64,000 nt of DNA from an uncultured Devosia sp. (GCF_963517015.1 NZ_CAUQDV010000001.1:372001-436000); one strand, 5' to 3'. Shown: positions 17,839-26,600, counted from the first letter of the stretch. A program made the numbers and translations. The notes: generated from the letters alone by a model not told the origin.

Positions 17839-18594
17839 ATGAGTGCGGCAACCCAGGCGAATGGCGCGACCTCCAGGTTTGCGCTGAGTTTGATCGACAT
17901 TCTGGACCGGGTTCACTATCGGCGGGTGACGGTCGACGATCAGCTCGATCCGATCTATCGCCTGCGCTACGAAGCCTATCGCCGGGAAGAGTTCATTCCG
18001 GTCAATTCGGGCGAAATCACCCGGGACGACTATGACGCGGCAGGTAATTGCTATGCCTATGGCGTCTATATCGACGACCAGCTGGTCAGCTCGATCCGAC
18101 TGCATATTGCGTCACAGGCCAACCGAACCTCACCGAGTCTGGGCATCTGGCCGGAGGTATTGGGTGGTATCGTCGACAAGGGCGGCTCCTATGTCGATCC
18201 GAGCCGCTTCACGGCCGACCATGATGCGTCGCTGGCCTTCCCGGCCTTGCCCTACCTGACGCTCCGGCTTGCCGTCATGGCATCCGAGCATTTCAAGGTG
18301 ACCTATACGATCTCGTCGGTACGGCCGGAGCATGCTGCCTTCTATCGCCGCATTTTCGGGTCGGAACAGCTGGCGGGCGAGGGCTATTGGGGCGAGTTGA
18401 CCTTTCCGGTCTGCCTCTACGCCTCCTATATTCCGGTCATGTATCCGCGCACCATTGCTCGCTTCCCGTTCTTCGATTCGACACCGGAAGAGCGTGCGGC
18501 GATCTTTGACAGCAAGCCGCAGGCTGGCCAGATCATCATGCCGACAGCGCGGATCGCGCATCGCCTGCGACAGGTCGAGCCAGAACTGGTGTGA
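17839..18594 (+). CDS. LuxI/FeeM-like acyltransferase (GNAT fold)
   Basis: A protein of about 251 residues. It has the landmarks of the autoinducer-synthase/FeeM superfamily: R-L-R-Y-E-A-Y-R-R-E-E-F near residue 45, then D-D-Y-D, a tyrosine-rich strand, and S-S-I-R-L-H-I, matching the R-xx-F, D-xY-D and S-x-R-L motifs of LuxI proteins in order. FeeM relatives make N-acyl amino acids from acyl-ACP; LuxI enzymes make acyl-homoserine lactones. I see no LuxR gene nearby, so I favour an N-acyl amino acid or other acyl-transfer role, by inference. GTG 17836 or ATG 17839 may be used; GGGGAA lies upstream. A GGDEF-EAL gene precedes it, 135 bp away. Confidence 0.65.
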   Translation: MSAATQANGATSRFALSLIDILDRVHYRRVTVDDQLDPIYRLRYEAYRREEFIPVNSGEITRDDYDAAGNCYAYGVYIDDQLVSSIRLHIASQANRTSPSLGIWPEVLGGIVDKGGSYVDPSRFTADHDASLAFPALPYLTLRLAVMASEHFKVTYTISSVRPEHAAFYRRIFGSEQLAGEGYWGELTFPVCLYASYIPVMYPRTIARFPFFDSTPEERAAIFDSKPQAGQIIMPTARIAHRLRQVEPELV

Positions 18595-18599
18595 AGGAG

Positions 18600-18675
18600 T
18601 GGTGCCGCATAGGTGACTCGAACACCTGACCCCATCATTACGAATGATGTGCTCTACCAACTGAGCTAATGCGGC
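18600..18675 (-). tRNA. tRNA-Thr (anticodon CGT)
   Basis: On the minus strand a complete cloverleaf folds with no mismatch in the stems: acceptor GCCGCAT/ATGCGGC, D arm GCTC/GAGC, anticodon stem CATCA/TGATG around the loop TTCGTAA, and T arm AGGTG/CACCT with TTCGAGT. The anticodon CGT reads ACG (threonine). The discriminator is A and the 3' CCA is encoded (18600-18602). It lies five bases after the acyltransferase stop on the opposite strand and just beyond the 3' end of hemY. Confidence 0.97.
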
Positions 18676-18688
18676 AACGGCTGGCCTT

Positions 18689-20056
18689 TTACGTTGGGTT
18701 TGCAGCCGGTGCAAGAGGCAAGGATGTCTCGGACGGCAATTGTGGCAACGCAGGCGTTTCTACTGTTCGCTGGTTGAGCGTGACCGGCACTTTCCACTCG
18801 AAGGCATCGAGCCGGCCGGTGACCGGGGACACCGGCTCCCATTCGTCGCTGACCATGCCATCAGCGGTCCAGGCCGGATCGCGCGGAGCCCGCATGGCGC
18901 GGCTCAGCCATTCGCGGGCCTTGCCCTGATCGCCGCTCTGGCCTTCCTCGATCTCGGCCATCAGGCTGGCGACGCCCTGGGTCAGATCGGTCTCGATGAA
19001 GGGCTCCAGCGCCTTTCGGGCCAGAGGCCAATCATAGGCGTCGATGGCGGCACGGGCCAGCGCCATGCCGGCTATGCGATGGGGCGGTGGTGTTTCGATG
19101 ATTTCACCAAGGCGCTTGAGGCGCTCCATCGCCGAGGCGCCGGGCTGGGCGTGGGCATAGAGCGCGGCAATATCGGGATGGCCGGTGGCTCGCCAGATGC
19201 GCCGGAGCAGGCTCATCGCCTTGCGGCTTTCGCCGCGGTTGATGTGGATGCGCGCGGCAATCAGTGCTGCCGGAACGAAGTCTGGCAGGAGTTTCAGGGC
19301 CGTCAGGGCGTGGTCCAGCGCCGACAGGGGATTGCTGGTCTCGGCTTCGCGGGCGCGCGCCGTTTCAATCACCGCCTGGCGGCGGCGCTTGCGGGCACGG
19401 TCTTCGCGACTGGTGGCCTGTTCGACATTGACCATGGCAACAGCTTCAGCCCACTGGCCGCGGCGCGTCAGGTCGTCGAATACCGCATCGGCGGCCCAGC
19501 CACTGGATGGCGCGAGAGCCAGCGCCTTGCGGGCAAAGGTTAGTGCGGCCTCGGGGCGATGCTGGGCGCGGGCCTGGTCATAAAGGCCGGTGAGTGCGGC
19601 AAGCGCAGTCTTTTCGTCGGCGATCAGTGCGCGGTAGTGCTCGCGGGCGGCAGGCATGTCGCCCAGAGCAAGATCGGCGCGGGCTTCCAGCAGTTTGGCG
19701 GCGGTATTACTGGGTAGGCGCGACTGAGCGTCGCGCGCCAGGGCACGGGCACGCGCCGGGTCGCCGGCCTGCAGTGCGACGAAAGCGTCGGAGAGGGCTT
19801 CGACGCCCTGTTCCTTGCGACGTTCGCGGCTGCGGCGGGCCATGTTGCGCGGGGCAGTGATGATGCGGCGGATGATGGCCCAGAGCAGGATCACCACGAT
19901 GGCGATCAGCAGAAACATGAAGATCGCGGCACCAAGCCGTGGCTGCATGCGATAGTTAACCACTTCCAGCGTCAACGTGCCGGGCAGCGAGATCATCCAG
20001 GCAGCGAGCGCTGTGATGACAAGGCTGCCGACGATCCAGGAGGCGAGACGGATCAT
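18689..20056 (-). CDS. hemY: HemY-like TPR membrane protein
   Basis: A 455-residue protein with two N-terminal membrane helices (about residues 5-25 and 42-65) and a cytoplasmic or periplasmic helical repeat region of TPR type. The alphaproteobacterial HemY C-terminal block is present (W-T-A-D-G-M-V-S-D-E-W-x-P-V-S-P-V-T-G). This is the HemY_N family (as in E. coli hemX-hemY), not protoporphyrinogen oxidase; its function is unproven but it is tied to heme genes. Its ATG overlaps the stop of the upstream mitofilin gene (ATGA), so it closes the hemC-hemD-mic60-hemY operon. Confidence 0.93.
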   Translation of the reverse strand: MIRLASWIVGSLVITALAAWMISLPGTLTLEVVNYRMQPRLGAAIFMFLLIAIVVILLWAIIRRIITAPRNMARRSRERRKEQGVEALSDAFVALQAGDPARARALARDAQSRLPSNTAAKLLEARADLALGDMPAAREHYRALIADEKTALAALTGLYDQARAQHRPEAALTFARKALALAPSSGWAADAVFDDLTRRGQWAEAVAMVNVEQATSREDRARKRRRQAVIETARAREAETSNPLSALDHALTALKLLPDFVPAALIAARIHINRGESRKAMSLLRRIWRATGHPDIAALYAHAQPGASAMERLKRLGEIIETPPPHRIAGMALARAAIDAYDWPLARKALEPFIETDLTQGVASLMAEIEEGQSGDQGKAREWLSRAMRAPRDPAWTADGMVSDEWEPVSPVTGRLDAFEWKVPVTLNQRTVETPALPQLPSETSLPLAPAANPT

Positions 20057-21342
20057 GGCGTGGCCTCGCCGGAAAGTGCGCTGGCGCGTAGGGCGTCGAG
20101 GAAACGGGCGGCCTCGGCCTGATTGGCGATCAGGGCCGGGACGTCGCGGGCAGCCGTGATCATTGGCGCCGGCAATTGGCCGAGCAGGGTTTCCGCAGTG
20201 GCAAAGTCGCGGCGGGCTACGGCGCCTTCAAGACGCGACATGACCGCTTCTGGTGTATCGCCTTCGAGTTCGCCGGTAGGGCGCAAGGCAATGGCCGAGC
20301 GGAACCAGTCGAGTGCGCCATCCTGCCATTGCGCATCAGGATTGGACGGGGTGCCGGCCAGCATGTCGGGCAGCACTTCCTCGAATCGGCGGGCGATCTG
20401 GTCGGGACGCGGCAATCCGCTGGAGGCGCTGTTGGCGATGGCTGCGGGAATGTCCGCTTCAGGCGACGCCGAGCGTAGCGTGGCCAGTTCGTTGGCAAAG
20501 GGCCGGCCCGTGGCAAAGGCAGTTTCAAGGCCGGAGAGAATCAACGGCAGTTGCAGCACCGCGCCGATATCGCTGGGCTGGCTGGAAAGCGCAGCAGAAG
20601 TCTCGCTGACGGTGGTGTCGAGTGTGCGCAAGCCGGCTTCGGCCGTGCCGACACGGGCCGCCAGTTCATCGATCCGGCCGCCAATGGCGGCAAGGTCGGT
20701 GCGCAGCGTGTCGAGAGCGGCGGTATCGGCCGGCGCGGCGGACAGGGCATCCAGACGCTCGGACAGCGAAGCGACTTCGCTTTCGATGGGCCCGAAATCG
20801 ACCGGTGCTTCTGCTTCTGCTTCTGCACTCGGTACGGGCGCAGCGCCTTCCAGGTCCGCCACGCGCTGGTTGAGGGTTGCCAGTTCAGATTGCGTCGTCT
20901 GCGTTACAGTCTGCAGTTCCGGCACGCTGCTGGCGAGGGTCGCGACGCGTGGATCGGGGGTGGCTGCAGGCGCCGGCGGCGTCGGCCAGAGCCCGGCAAA
21001 AGCCAGGCCATAAGCGGCGACCAGACCCAGCACACCGCCGGCCAGCGTCGCGCCGATCGGGAAGCCGGACGCGGTTTCGGCGGGCTTTGCCGCCGTGAAG
21101 GACGGTGCAGGCTTTTCGGCAATCTTCTCGGCCGGTTTTTCGGCTGGCTTTTGTTCAACCTTGGGTGCGTCCTTCACCTCGGGCTTGGCGGCCGCGGCAG
21201 GCTTGGGCTCTGGTTTTGTGGGCGCCGGATTGGGCTTGAGATCCAGCACGGGTGGCTTGACCGGACCGGACTTGGTCTCGGCCGGCTTGCCCGTGGTCTT
21301 TGCCGCTGTGGGTTTGGGATCGTTGCCTGTCGTGTCCGCCAT
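20053..21342 (-). CDS. mitofilin/Mic60-like inner-membrane protein
   Basis: A 429-residue protein with a cytoplasmic N terminus rich in Lys/Pro/Ala (about 1-90), one membrane helix (about 92-118), a coiled-coil segment (about 125-260) and a C-terminal mitofilin-like domain. In alphaproteobacteria the Mic60 homologue is encoded in the heme operon beside hemY, and it shapes inner membranes in species that make intracytoplasmic membranes. The match here rests on architecture and position rather than a strong motif. Low-complexity Lys/Pro/Ala repeats in the N terminus are typical. It overlaps hemY by four bases. Confidence 0.82.
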   Translation of the reverse strand: MADTTGNDPKPTAAKTTGKPAETKSGPVKPPVLDLKPNPAPTKPEPKPAAAAKPEVKDAPKVEQKPAEKPAEKIAEKPAPSFTAAKPAETASGFPIGATLAGGVLGLVAAYGLAFAGLWPTPPAPAATPDPRVATLASSVPELQTVTQTTQSELATLNQRVADLEGAAPVPSAEAEAEAPVDFGPIESEVASLSERLDALSAAPADTAALDTLRTDLAAIGGRIDELAARVGTAEAGLRTLDTTVSETSAALSSQPSDIGAVLQLPLILSGLETAFATGRPFANELATLRSASPEADIPAAIANSASSGLPRPDQIARRFEEVLPDMLAGTPSNPDAQWQDGALDWFRSAIALRPTGELEGDTPEAVMSRLEGAVARRDFATAETLLGQLPAPMITAARDVPALIANQAEAARFLDALRASALSGEATP

Positions 21343-21369
21343 CGCAGGGTATCCTCTCGTTTCAGCCGA

Positions 21370-22101
21370 TCATGGCCCAGTTTGCTCGCGGGCAAAAGCC
21401 AATGCGAGCGCCATCATCGCATCTTCGTCCGGCCGGTCGGCCAGCGCGATGCGGTTGAAATGGTTTTCCAGCAGCGGTTCGGCCACGGCCTCGCTGAGGC
21501 AGAGCATGGTCAGGGCGCTGCGCTGGGCCGGGCTCAACTCACCTGTCAGGCGGGCAAAAATCTCTGCCGTCCGACGCGAATAGGCGAGGACCGCGCCGAT
21601 AGTGCCATTGCCCAATTCAGCCAGGATGGCGGGCGGCAAGGCATCGACGGGCACCATTTCATAAATCTTGGCCGTCGCCACCATCACCCCAAGCGGCGCC
21701 AGGGCTTTGGCGAGATCGGCGCTCTGATGCTTGCCGGTTGGATAGAACAGGGGCCCCTTGAGCTGGGCAATGGTCATGGCATTGACCAGATCCTGGAAGG
21801 ACCCGGCGGCGCTGCTGACGCGGTGAAAGCCGGCCTCTGTCGCGTCGCGCGCGGTGCGATCGCCCACGGCAAAGACAGGCAGGTGGAAATACTGTTCTGC
21901 GACACCCCGTTCCACCAGGGTCCGCACGGCATTGGCACTGGTCAGCACCATGGCACGGAAACCATCGGGCGGGGGCAGGCTGGCCTCGAGCACCTGTCGC
22001 ATCATCACCGGCGCGGCAACGCCTTCGATGCCCAAGGCATCAAGACGCGCCAGCGTGCCCTGGGCATCGGGCTCGGGCCGTGTCACCAGCATGCGCATCA
22101 T
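21370..22101 (-). CDS. hemD: uroporphyrinogen-III synthase
   Basis: A protein of 243 residues, close to the usual 240-260. HemD cyclises hydroxymethylbilane with inversion of ring D to give uroporphyrinogen III. The family shows little sequence conservation; the visible features are V-T-R-P-E-P-D-A at the N terminus, the mid-protein F-A-V-G-D-R-T-A, and the Y-S-R-R-T-A near residue 180. The start ATG at 22101 overlaps the hemC stop as ATGA, which fits translational coupling and this gene order. A longer in-frame start at 22125 is possible but would overlap hemC further. Confidence 0.9.
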   Translation of the reverse strand: MMRMLVTRPEPDAQGTLARLDALGIEGVAAPVMMRQVLEASLPPPDGFRAMVLTSANAVRTLVERGVAEQYFHLPVFAVGDRTARDATEAGFHRVSSAAGSFQDLVNAMTIAQLKGPLFYPTGKHQSADLAKALAPLGVMVATAKIYEMVPVDALPPAILAELGNGTIGAVLAYSRRTAEIFARLTGELSPAQRSALTMLCLSEAVAEPLLENHFNRIALADRPDEDAMMALALAFAREQTGP

Positions 22102-23039
22102 TGTGTTGCCCATTGCGCCAGCCATTCGGTGCCGGCCTGGGCGATCAGATCATCGCCGACCTTACGGCCAAGCGTGATCGGATCCTCGCCGGTCGCGGCG
22201 CTTTCAAAGGCAGTCTTGCCATCGAGGCTAAGGATCTGACCCTTGAGAGTCAGGCTGGTGCCGCTGCCTGTAGTCAACGCACCGACCGGCGTGCGGCAGG
22301 AACCGTCCAACACGGCCAGCATGGCGCGCTCGGCGGTGATGGCGGTATGGGTCGGTCGATGGTCGAGCGCTTCGACGATATCGGCGAAACGCTGGTCGCC
22401 ATCGCGCACGGCAAGGCCGATAGCGCCCTGGGCCGGTGCCGGCATGAAGATTTCGGGGTCGAGCGGCGCGGTGGCGCGGTGGCCTTCGCCGAGGCGATTG
22501 AGCCCGGCCAGCGCCAGCATGGTGCCGTCGGCAACGCCATCGAGCAGCTTCTGCAGCCGCGTGCCGACATTGCCGCGAAAGGGCACGATCTCGAGGTCGG
22601 GGCGGACGCGCAGAACCTGTGCGGCGCGGCGAATGGAAGACGTGCCGAATTTTGCGCCTTCGGCCAGATGGTCGAGGCTTTGCACTTTCACCGACATGAA
22701 GGCATCGCGAATGTCTTCACGTTCCAAGAAGGCGGCGAGGCGCAAGCCGTCGGGCATGCGGGTCGCCACGTCCTTGCTGGAATGCACGCCGATATCGACG
22801 CGGCCCGACAGCATGGCTTCATCGATTTCCTTGGTAAACAGACCCTTGCCACCAATATCACTTAAGGTGGCATTGCTGGCCTGCGAGCGGTCACCGCCCG
22901 TGGAAATGACCTCGATGGCGATCTCGTCTTCGCTCACGCCATGCTTTTCGCTCAACAGCTTGCGCAGCAGGCGTGCCTGGGCGAGAGCCAGTGGGCTACC
23001 GCGTGTTCCGATCCGGGCGAAGGGCGCTGGCGATTGCAA
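22098..23039 (-). CDS. hemC: hydroxymethylbilane synthase (porphobilinogen deaminase)
   Basis: A 313-residue enzyme that polymerises four porphobilinogens into hydroxymethylbilane. The dipyrromethane cofactor Cys is present in D-G-S-C-R-T-P-V-G. The N-terminal I-G-T-R-G-S-P-L-A and the following K-D and S-S-K-D motifs are conserved. The start appears to be TTG at 23039, with AGGA about ten bases upstream; no ATG or GTG fits the family N terminus. It heads a minus-strand operon hemC-hemD-mic60-hemY and is divergent from tsaD. Confidence 0.97.
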   Translation of the reverse strand: MQSPAPFARIGTRGSPLALAQARLLRKLLSEKHGVSEDEIAIEVISTGGDRSQASNATLSDIGGKGLFTKEIDEAMLSGRVDIGVHSSKDVATRMPDGLRLAAFLEREDIRDAFMSVKVQSLDHLAEGAKFGTSSIRRAAQVLRVRPDLEIVPFRGNVGTRLQKLLDGVADGTMLALAGLNRLGEGHRATAPLDPEIFMPAPAQGAIGLAVRDGDQRFADIVEALDHRPTHTAITAERAMLAVLDGSCRTPVGALTTGSGTSLTLKGQILSLDGKTAFESAATGEDPITLGRKVGDDLIAQAGTEWLAQWATQ

Positions 23040-23130
23040 AGTCGGAATATCCTATAGTAGGCAGAGGCACGTCTTATTCAGACGCCCTCAAGGGAGTAAC
23101 CAGTTCGTCGTGACCGGGCAAGCGCCAGCC

Positions 23131-24189
23131 ATGATCCTTGGCATAGAGACCAGCTGCGACGAAACCGCGGCGGCCATTGTTGTTCGCGATCAATCCGGCA
23201 AAGGATCGATCCGTTCCAATGTGGTCCGAAGCCAGCTTGATGAACATGCGGCATTCGGCGGCGTGGTGCCCGAGTTGGCAGCGCGCGCCCATGTGACCTA
23301 TCTCGACCATATCATCGCCCAGGCCTGCCGCGAGGCGGGCGTGACGCTGGATGAGGTCGATGCGATCGCAGCAACGGCCGGGCCAGGCCTAGTCGGGGGC
23401 GTGCTGGTGGGACTGACCACGGCCAAGGGTATAGCGGCTGCGCTGGACAAGCCCTTGATCGCGGTCAATCATCTGGAAGGTCATGCGCTGACCGCGCGGC
23501 TGACCGATGGTGTGCAATTTCCCTATCTGATGCTGCTGGTCTCGGGCGGCCATAGCCAGTTTGTGCTGGTGCGTGGTGTCGGCGATTACGAGCGCTGGGG
23601 CACGACCATTGACGATGCGTTGGGCGAAGCCTTCGACAAGGTGGCCAAGTTCCTGACCCTGGGCCATCCCGGCGGCCCTGCCGTCGAGCGGATCGCCAAA
23701 TTGGGCGATCCGAAACGCTTCAAGTTTCCCCGACCGCTGCTGCGTGAACAGCGGCTGGATTTTTCATTCTCCGGGCTCAAGACCGCCGTGCGGCTGCAAG
23801 CCGAGGCGCTGGCGCCGCTGAGTGATCAGGACGTGGCCGACATTGCCGCAAGCTTTCAGGCTGCGGTGGCCGAGATCATCGCCGTGCGATCACGCCAGGC
23901 GCTGGAAAAATTCTCCGCCGATTTCCCCGGCCAGGCCATGCGGCTGGTCGTGGCGGGAGGCGTGGCTGCCAATCTGGCCATCTCTGCGGCACTGGAGACG
24001 GTTTGTGCGCAGGCCGATGCGACACTGATCGTACCGCCAATCGCGCTTTGCACCGACAACGGGGCGATGGTTGCCTGGGCAGGCGCCGAGCGCTTTGCGC
24101 TGGGTGCAGAGAGTGGTCTGGGCTTTGTTGCCCGGCCACGCTGGCCGCTCGATCTCGACGACATGAAGGTTAAGCCCGATGCAGCTTGA
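23131..24189 (+). CDS. tsaD: tRNA N6-threonylcarbamoyladenosine transferase subunit TsaD
   Basis: A 352-residue protein, typical for TsaD (about 340-360), that transfers threonylcarbamoyl from TC-AMP to A37 of ANN-reading tRNAs together with TsaB and TsaE. The N terminus I-L-G-I-E-T-S-C-D-E-T, the metal-binding H-V-T-Y-L-D-H and the ASKHA ATPase G-G-H-S-Q motif are all present. ATG 23131 matches the family start; GTG 23110 with AGGGAG upstream is an alternative. Its 3' end overlaps gpsA by 11 bases, a gene pair found in many alphaproteobacteria. Confidence 0.96.
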   Translation: MILGIETSCDETAAAIVVRDQSGKGSIRSNVVRSQLDEHAAFGGVVPELAARAHVTYLDHIIAQACREAGVTLDEVDAIAATAGPGLVGGVLVGLTTAKGIAAALDKPLIAVNHLEGHALTARLTDGVQFPYLMLLVSGGHSQFVLVRGVGDYERWGTTIDDALGEAFDKVAKFLTLGHPGGPAVERIAKLGDPKRFKFPRPLLREQRLDFSFSGLKTAVRLQAEALAPLSDQDVADIAASFQAAVAEIIAVRSRQALEKFSADFPGQAMRLVVAGGVAANLAISAALETVCAQADATLIVPPIALCTDNGAMVAWAGAERFALGAESGLGFVARPRWPLDLDDMKVKPDAA

Positions 24190-25165
24190 TAGTGTCAGCG
24201 TTATCGGTGGCGGTGCCTGGGGCACGGCTTTGGCGCAGGCGGCGGCCATGGCGGGGCGCCAAGTGACGCTGGTGGCGCGCGATCCGGCACAGGTCGACGA
24301 GGTCAATTCTCGACATACAAACAGTCGGTATCTTGGTGCGCAGGTCTTGCAGACGGAGCTGACAGCCAGCCTTGCCGCGCCAAAAGCCGATATCGTCATC
24401 CTCGCTGTCCCGGCCCAGGCCAGCCGCACCGCGCTGGCCGCGCTCGATCCGGCTCTGCTGGCTGGTATTCCTGTCGTGCTGTCGGCCAAGGGACTGGAAA
24501 CCGGCACCTTGGAGCGGCAGAGCGAAATCCTTGCCGACATGGCGCCTCATGCCATTCCCTATGTGCTGTCCGGCCCGAGCTTTGCCGCCGATGTTGCGGC
24601 CGGCCGTCCGACAGCGGTGACCCTGGCGGGTGATGACGCCGAAGCGACTTCGGCGCTGGCAGCCGCTTTGGCGGGTCCGAGCTTCCGGCCCTATGCGGCC
24701 GATGACCGGATCGGCGTCGAAATCGCCGGGGCTCTCAAGAATGTTTATGCCCTGGCCTGTGGCGCGGTGGACGGCGCCCAGTTGGGCGCATCGGCGCGTT
24801 CGGCGCTGATCGCCCGTGCCTATGCCGAGATGAGCCGCATGGTTACCGCGATGGGCGGTTCGGCCTCAACGCTGACCGGTCTTGCGGGGCTGGGCGATCT
24901 TACGCTCACCTGCACTTCGGTGCAGTCCCGCAATTACCAGTTTGGCATGGCCCTTGGCCGTGGCGAAACCGTCGATGCCATCATGGCCAGCGGCGCCAAG
25001 CTTGCCGAAGGCGTTGCAACGACGCCTGTTGCCGATGCCCTGGCAAAAAGCCTTGCGGTCGATGCGCCGCTGGTCGCCGCCATGCAGGCCGTGCTGAGCG
25101 GCAAGGCGAATATTGCCACCGTTGTCGCGGGCCTGATGGCCCGCCCCCTGAAACGAGAGGATTGA
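24179..25165 (+). CDS. gpsA: glycerol-3-phosphate dehydrogenase [NAD(P)+]
   Basis: A 328-residue soluble enzyme that reduces dihydroxyacetone phosphate to sn-glycerol-3-phosphate for phospholipid synthesis. The nucleotide-binding G-G-G-A-W-G-T-A-L-A lies at residues 8-17. The catalytic Lys is in A-G-A-L-K-N-V-Y-A, and G-L-A-G-L-G-D-L and R-N-Y-Q-F-G are the other family signatures. It overlaps tsaD by 11 bases and precedes the YciI gene by five bases, so tsaD-gpsA-yciI-EVE is probably one transcript ended by the hairpin at 25913. Confidence 0.97.
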   Translation: MQLDSVSVIGGGAWGTALAQAAAMAGRQVTLVARDPAQVDEVNSRHTNSRYLGAQVLQTELTASLAAPKADIVILAVPAQASRTALAALDPALLAGIPVVLSAKGLETGTLERQSEILADMAPHAIPYVLSGPSFAADVAAGRPTAVTLAGDDAEATSALAAALAGPSFRPYAADDRIGVEIAGALKNVYALACGAVDGAQLGASARSALIARAYAEMSRMVTAMGGSASTLTGLAGLGDLTLTCTSVQSRNYQFGMALGRGETVDAIMASGAKLAEGVATTPVADALAKSLAVDAPLVAAMQAVLSGKANIATVVAGLMARPLKRED

Positions 25166-25170
25166 ATTCT

Positions 25171-25464
25171 ATGCTGTTTGCCATGATCGCCAAGGACAAG
25201 CCGGGCATGCTCGACCAGCGCCTCGCCGTGCGCCCGGTTCATCTCGAGCATCTCGAAAGCCTCGGCCAGCAGTTGCGCCTCGCGGGCGCCCTGCTCGATG
25301 CCGATGGCAAGCCGGAAGGTTCGCTGATGGTGATCGAGGCCGAAACAATCGAGGCGGCAACGGCGCTGTTCAATGCCGATCCTTTCGTCAAGGAGGGCAT
25401 TTTCGCCAGCACCGAGATCAAGCCGTGGCGCCTTGCCTATGACCACATGTCGCCGAAGGCCTGA
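25171..25464 (+). CDS. YciI-like protein
   Basis: A 97-residue ferredoxin-like fold protein of the YCII family. The opening M-L-F-A-M-I-A-K-D-K-P and the R-P-V-H-L-E-H-L near residue 20 hold the conserved His, and an Asp follows in N-A-D-P-F-V. The family contains putative cis-acting hydrolases or dehalogenases of unknown substrate. ATG 25171 is preferred to an upstream TTG; GAGAGG lies ten bases before it. Three bases separate it from the EVE-domain gene. Confidence 0.92.
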   Translation: MLFAMIAKDKPGMLDQRLAVRPVHLEHLESLGQQLRLAGALLDADGKPEGSLMVIEAETIEAATALFNADPFVKEGIFASTEIKPWRLAYDHMSPKA

Positions 25465-25467
25465 GCC

Positions 25468-25902
25468 ATGGCCTATTGGTTGATGAAGTCCGAGCCGGAC
25501 GTGTTTTCCTTTGACGACCTTGTCGCCAAGAACAAGCGCGGCGTCATGGAAGAGTGGCATGGCGTGCGCAATTACGCGGCGCGCAACAATATGAAGGCCA
25601 TGGAGCTCGGCGACGAGGCCTTTTTCTACCACTCCAACATCGGCAAGGAGATCGTGGGCATCATGAAGGTGGTGGGCCTTGCCCATCCCGATTCGACCGC
25701 TGATCTCAATGCCAAGGGCGAAGTGGTCTGGGAATGCGTCGACATGGAAGCGGTCAAGCCGTTGCCCAAGCCGGTGACGCTGGCCACGGTTAAGGCCACC
25801 CCGGCGTTGAGCGAGCTGGAGCTGGTCAAGCTGTCGCGCCTGTCGGTGTCGAAAGTCGCGCCGGCGGAGTGGAAGCTGATCTGCGAGATGGGTGGCTTGT
25901 AG
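25468..25902 (+). CDS. EVE-domain protein (Thyn1-like)
   Basis: A 144-residue single EVE domain of the PUA-like fold. The family opening Y-W-L-M-K-S-E-P-D is followed by the W-H-G-V-R-N-Y-A-A-R-N motif that shapes the binding pocket, and by G-D-E-A-F-F-Y-H-S. EVE domains bind modified cytosines or modified RNA bases; the natural ligand of these stand-alone bacterial proteins is not settled. It is the last gene of the tsaD-gpsA-yciI operon; a terminator follows within 12 bases. Confidence 0.95.
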   Translation: MAYWLMKSEPDVFSFDDLVAKNKRGVMEEWHGVRNYAARNNMKAMELGDEAFFYHSNIGKEIVGIMKVVGLAHPDSTADLNAKGEVVWECVDMEAVKPLPKPVTLATVKATPALSELELVKLSRLSVSKVAPAEWKLICEMGGL

Positions 25903-25912
25903 TCACAAACAA

Positions 25913-25936
25913 AAATCCCCGCCAAGGCGGGGATTT
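25913..25936. terminator. bidirectional terminator between the EVE gene and yciB
   Basis: AAATCCCCGCC (25913-25923) pairs perfectly with GGCGGGGATTT (25926-25936) across a two-base loop. A and T tracts flank it on both sides, so it can end both convergent transcripts. Confidence 0.85.
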
Positions 25937-25949
25937 GCATTCTGGCTCT

Positions 25950-26600
25950 TCAGCTTTCCACCACGATGGGGGGAATATGCTTGGGCTCTGCCTCGGGGGC
26001 ATATTTGTTGAGCAGGCCGATCTGGGTCATCGAGAATACAACCGTCAGAGGCATGACACCCCAGACCTTGAAGGCGACCCAGAGATCGGTGGCGGCCTTG
26101 GGATCATCGGGAATATAGGCGTTGGCGCCGCGCCAGACCACTTCGTTGATCACCGCCAGCAAGACGAAGAACAGGCCCCAGTTGAGTGTCAGCTTGCTCC
26201 AGCCTTCCTCGCGCAGCTTGTAGACATCGCCAAAGACATATTTCAGCAGCGAGTGCCGGAACAGCAGGCCGCCCAGCAGCACCGCGGCAAACAGCGAATT
26301 GGTGATGGTCGGCTTGATCTTGATGAACATGTCATCCTGCAGCCAGAGCGTCAGCCCACCCATGACCAGAACGACCACGCCCGTCACCAGCGGCATGATG
26401 GCGATCTTCTTGAGGATCAGCCAGGTCAGCACCAGCGAGACCGCCATGGCGCCCATGAACCAGGCGGTTGCGGTGAAGATCTCGGCGCGCGCATTGACGA
26501 TGAAGAAGATGACCAATGGCCCAAGCTCGAGCGACATCTTGATAAGCTGAGGGCGAAGCTCGTCCCAGTTGATCTCGGGTTCGGCGGCTTTTTCGGTCAT
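25950..26600 (-). CDS. yciB: inner-membrane intracellular septation protein YciB/IspZ
   Basis: A 216-residue membrane protein with five or six hydrophobic segments. It contains the family block L-E-L-G-P-L-V-I-F-F near residue 25, and L-N-W-G-L-F-F near residue 140 with N-E-V-V-W-R next to it. Homologues were named for a septation defect in Shigella and in E. coli interact with cell elongation and division proteins; the molecular role is unclear. It follows ftsY on the same strand after 96 bp. It converges on the EVE gene at a shared terminator. Confidence 0.93.
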   Translation of the reverse strand: MTEKAAEPEINWDELRPQLIKMSLELGPLVIFFIVNARAEIFTATAWFMGAMAVSLVLTWLILKKIAIMPLVTGVVVLVMGGLTLWLQDDMFIKIKPTITNSLFAAVLLGGLLFRHSLLKYVFGDVYKLREEGWSKLTLNWGLFFVLLAVINEVVWRGANAYIPDDPKAATDLWVAFKVWGVMPLTVVFSMTQIGLLNKYAPEAEPKHIPPIVVES

